DNA of 63,214 bases from contig JAREWP010000032.1 in assembly GCA_029001845.1 (NCBI GenBank), forward strand, positions 1 through 63,214, given 5' to 3'. This DNA is from Candidatus Magnetocorallium paracelense (GTDB lineage: Bacteria > Nitrospirota > Thermodesulfovibrionia > Thermodesulfovibrionales > Magnetobacteriaceae). Of this stretch, positions 1 to 7,424 are shown piece by piece. A program made the translations under genes and the position numbers. Positions within the stretch are counted from its first letter, which is position 1. Every line of letters starts with the position of its first letter. Below the pieces are notes generated by a model that did no database searches, was not told where the DNA came from, and saw only the letters and a list, made by a program, of their open reading frames with translations.

Positions 1-94
1 ATCGTCAATCGTCAATCGTCAATCGTCAATCGTCAATCGTCAATCGTCAATCGTCAATCGTCAATCGTCAATCGTCAATCGTCAATCGTCAATC
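1..94. repeat. Heptanucleotide tandem repeat (ATCGTCA)13
   Basis: Thirteen perfect head-to-tail copies of ATCGTCA run from the window edge and end in a partial unit (ATC) that touches the stop codon of the kinase gene at 95. The array starts at the first base, so its true length is unknown. No interruptions are visible, which is typical of slippage-prone arrays. It lies just downstream of a minus-strand gene, so it would sit in that gene's 3' untranslated region. Confidence 0.95.
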
Positions 95-1219
95 CTACAC
101 CCTTTTTCCATAGGTAAGCTCTTTAAAGCTGATTTTGTATTTAGTCCCTTCTTCTCGGATAATCTCCAACTCCCCCTCCAATTGATCTTCCACGAAACCG
201 GTTATAAGTTGCAGTCCCAGGGATTCACATTCATGTATATCCGCCTCTTTGGGAATTCCAATACCATTGTCGCTTATTATTAATTCATAGACATCTTCAT
301 CCCTTAATGTAACAGAGAGCCTCACCTCTCCCTTACGATCGTCCGGAAAGGCATGGATCAATGAGTTGGTAATAATCTCGTTAACAATAAGTCCGCAGGG
401 TATAACACTATCAATTCCCATGGGCGCTTTCGATCCTTCGATTTCCAGGATAATTCTGCTGCTGTCTGTCACATAGTAACTGAAGAGCCCCTTTGCAAGC
501 GTTCCGAGATAATCGATAAAATCGATAACACCGTGCTTGTCGGAACGAAATAACTTCTCATAGGCCAAGGCAATAGCGCGTATTCTGTTCTGAGTGGTTC
601 TGAACGCCTCCATGTATCCGTTGTCTTTCAGGCATTTATATTGAAGCCTTAACAGGCCGGTGATGATTTGCAGATTATTGCCGACTCTGTGATGTATCTC
701 GCGAATAAGCATCTCCTTTTCCATAATCGAAGATTTCAATTGGTCTTCTGTACGGCTTTGTAACGATTTAATCTTATTCAGGGCGTCCTGCAATTTTTTC
801 ACTAATCCGCTGTTATTATCTCTCTCTTCCTTTAACAACCTCTCGCTTTTATGTTTATGAAGGGCGATTTCGATTGTTGCGCGAAGTTCCCTGTCATTAA
901 AGGGTTTGAGCAGATAACCGAAAGGTTCCGCTGTTTTAGCACTGTTCAAAAGATGCTCGTCATCATGGGAAGTCAGGAAAACAACAGGAATATCATATCT
1001 TATTCCTATCTCCTTTGCCGCTTCGATACCGTCCATTTTGCCTTTTAATACTATATCCATAAGTACGATATCCGGTTTTAACAATTCCGCCTTTTTAATA
1101 GCCCCGTCTCCTGTCGCCGAAGAACCTGAAACACTGTACCCCGATCTTTCCAAAGTCCTTTTTATATCCCTGGCAATAACGATTTCATCTTCTACAATTA
1201 ATACTGTATGTTTATCCAT
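95..1219 (-). CDS. Response-regulator/HisKA_2 hybrid sensor kinase (REC-HisKA_2-HATPase)
   Basis: A cytoplasmic 374-aa signalling protein with no membrane segment. Residues 1-120 form a receiver domain: acidic pocket E10/D11/E12, phospho-acceptor D55, T83 and K105. A coiled linker (about 120-165) leads to a HisKA_2 dimerisation domain with [11 protein letters not shown]176 is the expected phosphorylation site and the usual RVKNN reads RVGNN. An HATPase_c domain follows (N box with [12 protein letters not shown], then DNGIGIP). The family normally takes phosphate or a signal at the receiver and autophosphorylates at the histidine. The ATG at 1219 has AGGGGA just upstream. It is the most downstream gene of the minus-strand sensory block. 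Its ligand and target are unknown. Confidence 0.9.
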   Translation of the reverse strand: MDKHTVLIVEDEIVIARDIKRTLERSGYSVSGSSATGDGAIKKAELLKPDIVLMDIVLKGKMDGIEAAKEIGIRYDIPVVFLTSHDDEHLLNSAKTAEPFGYLLKPFNDRELRATIEIALHKHKSERLLKEERDNNSGLVKKLQDALNKIKSLQSRTEDQLKSSIMEKEMLIREIHHRVGNNLQIITGLLRLQYKCLKDNGYMEAFRTTQNRIRAIALAYEKLFRSDKHGVIDFIDYLGTLAKGLFSYYVTDSSRIILEIEGSKAPMGIDSVIPCGLIVNEIITNSLIHAFPDDRKGEVRLSVTLRDEDVYELIISDNGIGIPKEADIHECESLGLQLITGFVEDQLEGELEIIREEGTKYKISFKELTYGKRV

Positions 1220-1496
1220 TACCCTGTCCCCTCATTAATCTTTAAGTGAGCATCTGTTGACAGCGTTTTTAAAAACCATTTTAAATCGGTCCGTAGAACA
1301 GGCGTCCCGCCTGTCCTACGGGGGTGCTTTATCAGGAACTCCCCTGCAAACCTGCATTAAAAAATGAAAATTCCCTGTATGCGATCAAATGGCAAACTTG
1401 AACCCGCGCCCGGGCTTAACTTTCACTGTTTTGTGGAGACTCGCAGAGTCATGGACGTTTATCCCTAACATCCTGTTAATCCTGTCTATAAAAAAT
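1220..1496. other. Intergenic gap with a small hairpin and a family 3 relict
   Basis: I see no gene here. A near-perfect palindrome at 1291-1321 has 14-bp arms CCGTAGAACAGGCG / CGCCTGTCCTACGG with one mismatch and a 3-nt loop. Related sequence containing GGACAGGC and ACGCCTG recurs near 29.93-30.03 kb. Around 1430-1465 a reverse-oriented relict resembles the head of repeat family 3 (GTCATGGACGTTTATCCC). Confidence 0.6.
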
Positions 1497-3623
1497 CTAT
1501 ATCAAAACAGGCTCTTCATCGCATTGTTGCAACTCTATTATAAATACAGCGCCGTTATCGATGTTTTCTGCATACAACCTGCCCTTCATATTCTTCTCTA
1601 TAATTAATTTGGACATATACAAACCGATTCCCGTACCTTCCTTTCCTTTAGATGTTATATAGGGATCGAATATCTTGCCCGATATCTCTTTGGATATCCC
1701 CCCGCCGTTATCCCTGATTGCAAGGACAACCGATTTTCCGTTGGCAGAGAGCTCGATACTGATTATACCTGATTCGTTATCTTTCATCAAACCTTCATGC
1801 AGTCTTTTAATAATCGCATCTCTGGCATTTGTAATAATATTAAGGATTGCCTGTTTAAATTCATTCGGAAACCCCCTGACTATAAGCTCCGGTTTACAAA
1901 TACAAATCCCGCCAATACCATTGGTTTTGAAAAGTTGTTTTTTCTCGCCGTCATAAACGCAATCAAAGAGGATGTCAATATTTGATTTCTTAATTTGAGC
2001 GTATAAAAGATTTATAACATCCCTGATTGCAGAGTTAATCTCAAATGGCGCGATCTCTTTTTCAGGTTTAAAGAAATCTCTGAAATCATTAATTGTATTT
2101 GACATAAATGATATCTGTTCCATGGTATCGTCAACGGACTTATCGAGATACTCCTTGTCGAATTCGCCAAATTCATATGCGTCCTGTACATCCTGAATAA
2201 TCATGCCAATTGCATTCAGGGGTTGTTTCCACTGGTGCGCAATAGCTCCTATCATCTCGCCCATTGCCGCCATCTTTGACTGCTGTACGAGCAACTGCTC
2301 TTTCATCCTTCGTTGTTCGACTTCATTTTCCACTCTTTTTTCAAGGGTCTTATTCAAATCGTCGAGATCGCTCATAATATTCAAACATGCAAAGTGAGTA
2401 TCTTTAAGCTCTTTGTTGGTGCTTCTCAGTTCGTTTTCAATGAGCTCCCGCTCCTTAAGTTCACGAGAGAGACGCTCGTTTATGACCGCAATTTCAGATG
2501 TCCGGAATTCTACTATTTTCTCCAACTCCTTTTTTGACACCGTCGTCTCCTTAAGACTATTCACCATTTCATTAAAGGCGCCGGCAAGGTCTCCCAGTTC
2601 GTCTCTTCTGTCGATTTCAATGTTTGCATCGAAATTGCCGGAACCGATTACCAGGCTCTTGTCTCTTAAGGAAACAAGGGCCTTAGAAAAAGCACGGGCA
2701 AAAAACAAGCCGATAATCAGCGAAAAAAAAGCGACAGGCAGCATAAATATTATTGTCTTGGATCTGAGGTCAGCGGCAAAACGATAGGCGACTTTTATGG
2801 GAATATGAAAAATAAGAGTCCAATTATTTCCTTTAAAATCAAAGTAGCCCTGCTCCCGTGCAAATACATATAAATACTCCCTTCGAGGTTGTCTGTGGTA
2901 GTCTCTGCCGCTGCCATAGGTCTCTCCTGCCATCGATCTTTTATATGATTCTATGGAATCCAGTTTTAACTTATACATATTTTCCCTGTTATGATTTGAA
3001 AAAAGCAGCAATCCGTCCCTGTTTACAAGGTCGATTTCAACGTCTTTACCAAAGGTATGCCTGGAAGTTCTGATAATATCAAAAATTTTCTCCACAGACA
3101 TTCCGGCGACAACCACTCCAAGGGGTTCCCCCTTAAAATCTTTTACAGGCGATGCAAAATAAGCAACAGGAATTTTTAACTCTTCAGCTATCCTTATATC
3201 GGCGGCGGCGCTGACACGGTTCTTTTCAATCGTGTCAATCGACCATCGGACAACATCATGTTTTTTACCTAGATGGAGGCCTGCCGTATCTGCAACTCTT
3301 ATTCTGTCTAAATTAAAAAAAGAGAGGGAAGCATAATACTTATATTGATTTCTGTATTCCAGTAACCTCTTTGTAATCAGATCAGGCGATGAGTCTCTCG
3401 ATTTTATTACAAAGTCGGACGCCAATATTTTAATATCGCTAAGTCGCTCGAACAGCATCTTATCTATCACTCCCATAATATGAGTTGCTTCGAATTCCAT
3501 ATTTTTTATTGTCTGCTTTTCAATATGCCTTATATTCAAACTATAAACGGACAAGGTTATCGTTATTGTTATCAACAGAATAACTCCTGTTAACAAAATC
3601 GACAGCTTTGTAGAAAATTTCAT
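1497..3623 (-). CDS. Membrane sensor histidine kinase (periplasmic Cache-type sensor-HAMP-HisKA-HATPase)
   Basis: A 708-aa kinase. TM1 is at about 8-30. A large periplasmic region of about 240 residues resembles a double Cache ligand-binding domain. TM2 (about 285-310, IFMLPVAFFSLIIGLFF) is followed by HAMP (DELGDLAGAFNEMV), a long coiled coil, and an H-box IAHQWKQPLNAIG with H463 as the phospho-acceptor. The ATPase domain shows NIITNARDAI, DNGGGI and GTGIGLYMSK. There is no fused receiver, so phosphate probably passes to a separate receiver such as the ones at 3924 or 6634, or to the regulator at 18238; this is inference. The ATG at 3623 has only a weak upstream purine stretch. The ligand is unknown. 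Confidence 0.9.
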   Translation of the reverse strand: MKFSTKLSILLTGVILLITITITLSVYSLNIRHIEKQTIKNMEFEATHIMGVIDKMLFERLSDIKILASDFVIKSRDSSPDLITKRLLEYRNQYKYYASLSFFNLDRIRVADTAGLHLGKKHDVVRWSIDTIEKNRVSAAADIRIAEELKIPVAYFASPVKDFKGEPLGVVVAGMSVEKIFDIIRTSRHTFGKDVEIDLVNRDGLLLFSNHNRENMYKLKLDSIESYKRSMAGETYGSGRDYHRQPRREYLYVFAREQGYFDFKGNNWTLIFHIPIKVAYRFAADLRSKTIIFMLPVAFFSLIIGLFFARAFSKALVSLRDKSLVIGSGNFDANIEIDRRDELGDLAGAFNEMVNSLKETTVSKKELEKIVEFRTSEIAVINERLSRELKERELIENELRSTNKELKDTHFACLNIMSDLDDLNKTLEKRVENEVEQRRMKEQLLVQQSKMAAMGEMIGAIAHQWKQPLNAIGMIIQDVQDAYEFGEFDKEYLDKSVDDTMEQISFMSNTINDFRDFFKPEKEIAPFEINSAIRDVINLLYAQIKKSNIDILFDCVYDGEKKQLFKTNGIGGICICKPELIVRGFPNEFKQAILNIITNARDAIIKRLHEGLMKDNESGIISIELSANGKSVVLAIRDNGGGISKEISGKIFDPYITSKGKEGTGIGLYMSKLIIEKNMKGRLYAENIDNGAVFIIELQQCDEEPVLI

Positions 3624-3923
3624 TTTACTTTTTTAAACCGTAATTACTAGGGATGAGATTCTTGAGACTTTATCAGAGAAGCCTTACGATAACTTTCAAA
3701 TGTCAGTTGCCTGACTAAAAGGATAAACATCCAATCTCCTCCGGCTCACCACAAAGAATGACAATTTATAGTGATGGAAGAAGATGATATATTTTAACCA
3801 CGAAGGTCAAGAAGCACGAAGTTAAAAAAAATTCTCTTTCTTCATGGCCTTCGTGATCTTCGTGGCTATTTAAAATTAGACATAACAGGGTCTGTTTTCG
3901 GGACAAAGAAGTTTATCACTAAT
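3624..3923. other. Intergenic gap with degenerate repeat relicts
   Basis: No gene seen. About 3720-3770 contains a decayed relict of the family 3 head (AAACATCCAATC, then CTCACCACAAAG). About 3797-3868 holds an imperfect inverted repeat built on ACCACGAAGGTC and CTTCGTGGCT, a type of dispersed intergenic filler. Confidence 0.5.
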
Positions 3924-4295
3924 CTATCTGACAATGCACTTATTTATCGCATCGAGCAACTTTTTATAATCAATAGGCTTTATTATAGTAAAACAGGCAT
4001 AGGGGCTCTTATGTGCATCGTCATTATATCCTGTTGTGATAATGATCGGTTGATTTCTATTAATTTCCATAATTTTCTCCGCCATCAATACACCACTCAT
4101 TTCAGGCATTTCAATATCTGCAATTACTATGTCAGGATTGTACTTTCCGTACAGCTCCAGGCCCTTCAGCCCGTTTTCGGCTTCATGTACGACCCGAAAC
4201 CGTCTCTTCAAATACTTGGACAACTCCAACCTGGTCATGTTGTCATCTTCAACATATAAAACACTTTTCTGCTTTAAAACAGTAAGTTCGGCCAT
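3924..4295 (-). CDS. Stand-alone receiver-domain response regulator
   Basis: A 123-aa protein that is a single receiver domain with no output domain. Acidic residues E16/D17/D18, phospho-acceptor D60 (IADIEMPEMSG), T87/T88 and K106 (IIKPID) are all present, so it should be phosphorylatable. Such CheY-like proteins act by protein-protein contact or as phosphorelay intermediates. It lies between two kinase genes (1497 and 4650), its most likely partners. The ATG at 4295 is preceded by GAGG. It closely resembles the 125-aa receiver at 6634, including the YNPDIVI.DIEMP core, which indicates duplication. Confidence 0.9.
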   Translation of the reverse strand: MAELTVLKQKSVLYVEDDNMTRLELSKYLKRRFRVVHEAENGLKGLELYGKYNPDIVIADIEMPEMSGVLMAEKIMEINRNQPIIITTGYNDDAHKSPYACFTIIKPIDYKKLLDAINKCIVR

Positions 4296-4318
4296 ACTTT
4301 ATACCTCAAATAACATGT

Positions 4319-4459
4319 AGGTGAATAGACTGAAGGCTAAAGCAAAAAATCTGATGGCTTGGGAGTGTCGACCAAATAAAAAACTTAGATTTTTATCGAT
4401 AACGCATGCTTTACCTAATAGTCTTCAGTCTATATACCTAACCCGGCGTAGCCGGAACC
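4319..4459 (+). repeat. Family 4 inverted-repeat element, copy a
   Basis: Starts AGGTGAATAGACTGAAG and the element body ends with the near-complement (TCTTCAGTCTATATACCT). It shares TGGCTTGGGAGTGTC and ACCTAATAGTCTTCAG with the copy at 44407. Both are followed by AACCCGGC(G/A)TAGCCGG, a small hairpin. No coding potential; a non-autonomous mobile element or structured repeat. Confidence 0.75.
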
Positions 4460-4649
4460 AATAAGGTTTTTGCTCGGCTTTTAATGACAAAATTCAAATG
4501 ACAAATCAAATCCAAATGACTAAATGTCAAAACCTGCTCATATCCCTTTTTTGACATTTGAGCTTTGACATTCATTTGGCCTTTGATCTTTGAAATTTGA
4601 CATTCTTAAATATTGGTGCTTTTTTGCGCACAATTTCATTTATAAGCGA
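4460..4649. other. AT-rich spacer with CAAATGAC/GACATTTG repeats
   Basis: Runs of AAATGACAAAT-like and TTTGACATT-like words form weak inverted repeats. The same vocabulary recurs near 43.40-43.60 kb. No gene seen. Confidence 0.5.
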
Positions 4650-6371
4650 CTAAGTAGATATAACCTCAATGGAAAATTCGACGCCCCTATTCACATTTTT
4701 TACTGTTAATTTGCCGCCCATTTCTCTTTCGATAATCGTTTTCGCCAAATACAGGCCCAATCCGGCCCCCCTGGTCTTGCCCTTTGTCGTGAAGTAAGGA
4801 TCGAAGATGCGGTCTATTATCTTCTCATCTATTCCTCCGCCGTTGTCTGCTATTGTGATCGTCGCTTTTCCGAAGTCTCCTATCCTGTCTGACTTTATGA
4901 TTATCTCTCTTTCCTTCTGCCCCGTTGCTTTAAAATTATCTGCGGAATTTGTAAGAATATTAATAAGCGCCTGAGAAAACTTAGCCTCACGACCATTTAT
5001 CGTTATCTCCCTATCCGTAAATTCCGTATTTACCAAAATCTCATTACCTTTTAAATAAATTTCCATAATATCCAGACATTTCTTAACAGATGACCATACA
5101 TGAAAGCTTTTTGCATAGCCTTCGGAGTTATAGAGCCTGCTAAAACTGTCAATCGTTTCGGACAATCTGTCCAGTTCATCCATTGCCGTCGAGACAGAGA
5201 GGTTCAGGTTCTCCTCGTTTAGCTCATGGAATTTATAGTCATCTTCAATATTTTGTATAATCAGTCCTATCGAATTTAAAGGCTGCCGCCAGTGGTGGGC
5301 TATATTGATCAGCAGTTCGCCCATCGAGATTTGCTGCGATTGCTCGAAAACCAGTTTATCCTTTTCTTTGCGAAGCGTCGAATCTCTCATGATCGATGTA
5401 ACGTATTGTTCGCCCTTTACTTTCCACAGAGCCAGAGAAAGCTCTAAGGGAAACTCACTGCCATCTTTTCTCCTGCCCTCGAGCTCGACGATATCGCCGG
5501 TCGGTCTGTATGTGTTGGTGGAAAGGGCTTTTAAAAAAGATTTTCTATGTGACTCCAGATATCGATCGGGTATGATTATTGTTATCGGTTTACCGACTGC
5601 TTCCTCCAAAGAATAGCCAAACATCTTTCCGGCGCCCTGATTCCATAGAATAATATTTCCCTTCGAGTTAACAGAGACGATTGCGTCAACGGCCGTCTCG
5701 GCTACTGAACGAAACATCTCTTCGCTGCTTTCCAGCAGTTCCAGTGTTCTGCTGTTTCGTAAGGCGATGGCGGCATACTCTCCAAAGACCTCGGCCATTT
5801 TGGCGTCATTTTCATTAAATCCGCCTTTTTTATTGGCAAGTCCCATTATTCCCACTGTCTTACTGTCTATGATCAGCGGTGAAAACATGACATTATCAAG
5901 CGCCGCATGTCCTTCTGGCATGAATTTCATCCATTCGCTTTTTATAAAGTCATTGTCATATACTGCTTTGTTTGTTCTGTAGGACACTTCCCTTAGTCCT
6001 CGTATGGGCATAGGCAGGGAAGGATCCACAGTGCATGGCAGCCCGCCGGCCTCCAGGAACAACACTTCATTTTCCGTCCCGTCACTACTGAGAAGAGCGA
6101 CATAACCGGCTGTTGCACCGAGCAGACTGCAGCAATAATCGAATATCTTTCTTGCAGCCACTTTAAACTCCTGATTCTCAAGAACCGTTCTCGAGCCCTT
6201 TAATAGGGCTTCTATTTCTGCTTCATGCTGCCTGAGACGTACAACATCTTTCTGATGTTCTCTCCCGGACTGCTGCAATAAAAGATTTGCTGTCTCTAAT
6301 TCCGCAACTCGATTACGTAATTCCGAGACCTCGGCAACAAGTTCTTCATATGAACCGTTCTCATTTTTCAT
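4650..6371 (-). CDS. Cytoplasmic GAF-PAS sensor histidine kinase
   Basis: A soluble 573-aa kinase. An N-terminal coiled coil (1-50) leads to a GAF domain (about 60-205, including GLREVSYRTNKAVYDND and LANKKGGFNENDAKMAEVF), a PAS domain (about 210-335, with AVDAIVSVNSKGNIILWN and YVTSIMRDSTLRKEKD), and the H-box IAHHWRQPLNSIG with H359 as likely acceptor. The ATPase domain has ILTNSADNFKATGQ, DNGGGIDEKI and GAGLGLYLAKTI. The H-box matches the other kinases of the block except that the residue after the active histidine is H, not Q. The ATG at 6371 is preceded by GAGGTG. The GAF or PAS domains may bind a small ligand or cofactor; which one is unknown. Confidence 0.9.
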   Translation of the reverse strand: MKNENGSYEELVAEVSELRNRVAELETANLLLQQSGREHQKDVVRLRQHEAEIEALLKGSRTVLENQEFKVAARKIFDYCCSLLGATAGYVALLSSDGTENEVLFLEAGGLPCTVDPSLPMPIRGLREVSYRTNKAVYDNDFIKSEWMKFMPEGHAALDNVMFSPLIIDSKTVGIMGLANKKGGFNENDAKMAEVFGEYAAIALRNSRTLELLESSEEMFRSVAETAVDAIVSVNSKGNIILWNQGAGKMFGYSLEEAVGKPITIIIPDRYLESHRKSFLKALSTNTYRPTGDIVELEGRRKDGSEFPLELSLALWKVKGEQYVTSIMRDSTLRKEKDKLVFEQSQQISMGELLINIAHHWRQPLNSIGLIIQNIEDDYKFHELNEENLNLSVSTAMDELDRLSETIDSFSRLYNSEGYAKSFHVWSSVKKCLDIMEIYLKGNEILVNTEFTDREITINGREAKFSQALINILTNSADNFKATGQKEREIIIKSDRIGDFGKATITIADNGGGIDEKIIDRIFDPYFTTKGKTRGAGLGLYLAKTIIEREMGGKLTVKNVNRGVEFSIEVIST

Positions 6372-6458
6372 TATGGCACCTCATCTTATTAAATAAAGTC
6401 AGAGCAGAGTAAATCTGATTAAAATCAAAAAAAACAAAAATCGATAGTACTCAAAATA

Positions 6459-6499
6459 ATCTAAAAACAGCAGTCAGCTACCAGCGTTCAGCCTTCAGC
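6459..6499 (-). repeat. Family 2 fragment joined to a family 1 fragment
   Basis: Bases from CTAAAAACAGCAGTCAGC to GCCTTCAGC match one end of family 2. The sequence then switches, within the shared word GCCTTCAG, into a reversed family 1 copy. It is a truncated end only. Confidence 0.7.
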
Positions 6500-6585
6500 G
6501 GCTAAACTCGAAGGCTCCGCTTCGCTGCGCCTTCTTAAACATGACCCGCTTCCGTCGGAAGGTGCTTCACCCCTTGAGATTAAGT
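6491..6585 (-). repeat. Family 1 element, truncated, reverse orientation
   Basis: Reverse-complement match to family 1 from its left end (AAGGGGTGAAGCACCTTCCG) to about two thirds of its length (TTCGAGTTTAGCCGCTGAAG). The right terminal repeat is missing and replaced by family 2 sequence. No target duplication can be defined. Confidence 0.8.
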
Positions 6586-6633
6586 ATTACATGAAGGATC
6601 GAATATTTTATCTACTATTTTCGTGTTTAATAA

Positions 6634-7011
6634 TTATCGAGATCCTTTGTAACAGCTGACAATCGCATCTGTCAGCTCTTTATTTATAATAGGTTTAATA
6701 AGAACCCGACAAGATTTTTTGTGTTTGTATTCTTCGTCATTATAAGCGGTAACTATAATAACAGCCTGAGTTTCATTGTGCTCAAAGATTCGCTCCAACA
6801 TCTCAAGACCATTCATAACAGGCATTTCAATATCTGTAATTACTATGTCAGGATTGTAGTTCATATACATCTCAAGCCCTACCTTACCGTTTTCGGCCTC
6901 AAATATCTCATTACATCTGCGACGCAAAAGTCTGACAACACCCTTTCTGATAAGGGTGTCATCTTCTACATATAAGACACTGAGCTGCTTCAAAATTTCG
7001 ATATTGTCCAT
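6634..7011 (-). CDS. Stand-alone receiver-domain response regulator
   Basis: A 125-aa single receiver domain with E16/D17/D18, phospho-acceptor D60 (ITDIEMPVMNG), T88 and K106 (LIKPI). No DNA-binding or enzymatic output domain. It is a paralogue of the receiver at 3924. The ATG at 7011 is well placed after GGAGG. Flanked by the kinases at 4650 and 7425, it probably receives phosphate from one of them and passes it on or acts by binding a partner; this is inference from position. Confidence 0.9.
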   Translation of the reverse strand: MDNIEILKQLSVLYVEDDTLIRKGVVRLLRRRCNEIFEAENGKVGLEMYMNYNPDIVITDIEMPVMNGLEMLERIFEHNETQAVIIVTAYNDEEYKHKKSCRVLIKPIINKELTDAIVSCYKGSR

Positions 7012-7173
7012 AAATATGCCTCCGTCGCCTCTTACCTTTTACTCATCTCTATAATATTAAGTTAAAATGCTTCGGACAGACTTAATAATGCCTGAGTCTA
7101 TATTCATCTGATCAGCTGTTCACGCCAGGGATTCAATTGTCTCAATTATATATGGTTTCAAAAACATGATACC

Positions 7174-7327
7174 GTCATTCCCGCAGTCTTTTTAGCGGGA
7201 AACCGGCGTTCCTGAACACCTTCCATAACACGTTTTCTTTTTTCCGAACTCCGGATTCCCGCCTAAGGGACTGCGGGAATGACGCTTTGTTTTGTATGAA
7301 TTCGAATGTTATTAAGACTGATGAATC
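7174..7327. repeat. Family 5 inverted-repeat element, copy a
   Basis: Begins GTCATTCCCGCAGTC and its hairpin part ends at 7283 with GACTGCGGGAATGAC, the reverse complement. It is followed by a tail (GCTTTGTTTTGTATGAATTC...) that is nearly identical to the copy at 29649. A shared AAAATGAAAATTCCTA box lies about 40 bp further on in both. No coding potential. Confidence 0.8.
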
Positions 7328-7424
7328 CTCTGTCTAAAATCCCCACCCCGGCAAACCCGAATAAAAAAAATGAAAATTCCTAAACGTTGAATTAACACCC
7401 TAGGTGCGGACTTTTCATGTATAC

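Noticed and set aside
1-94. CRISPR array in the heptamer repeat
   Set aside because: Seven-base units without spacers; no Cas genes. No repeat-spacer array was seen anywhere in the window.
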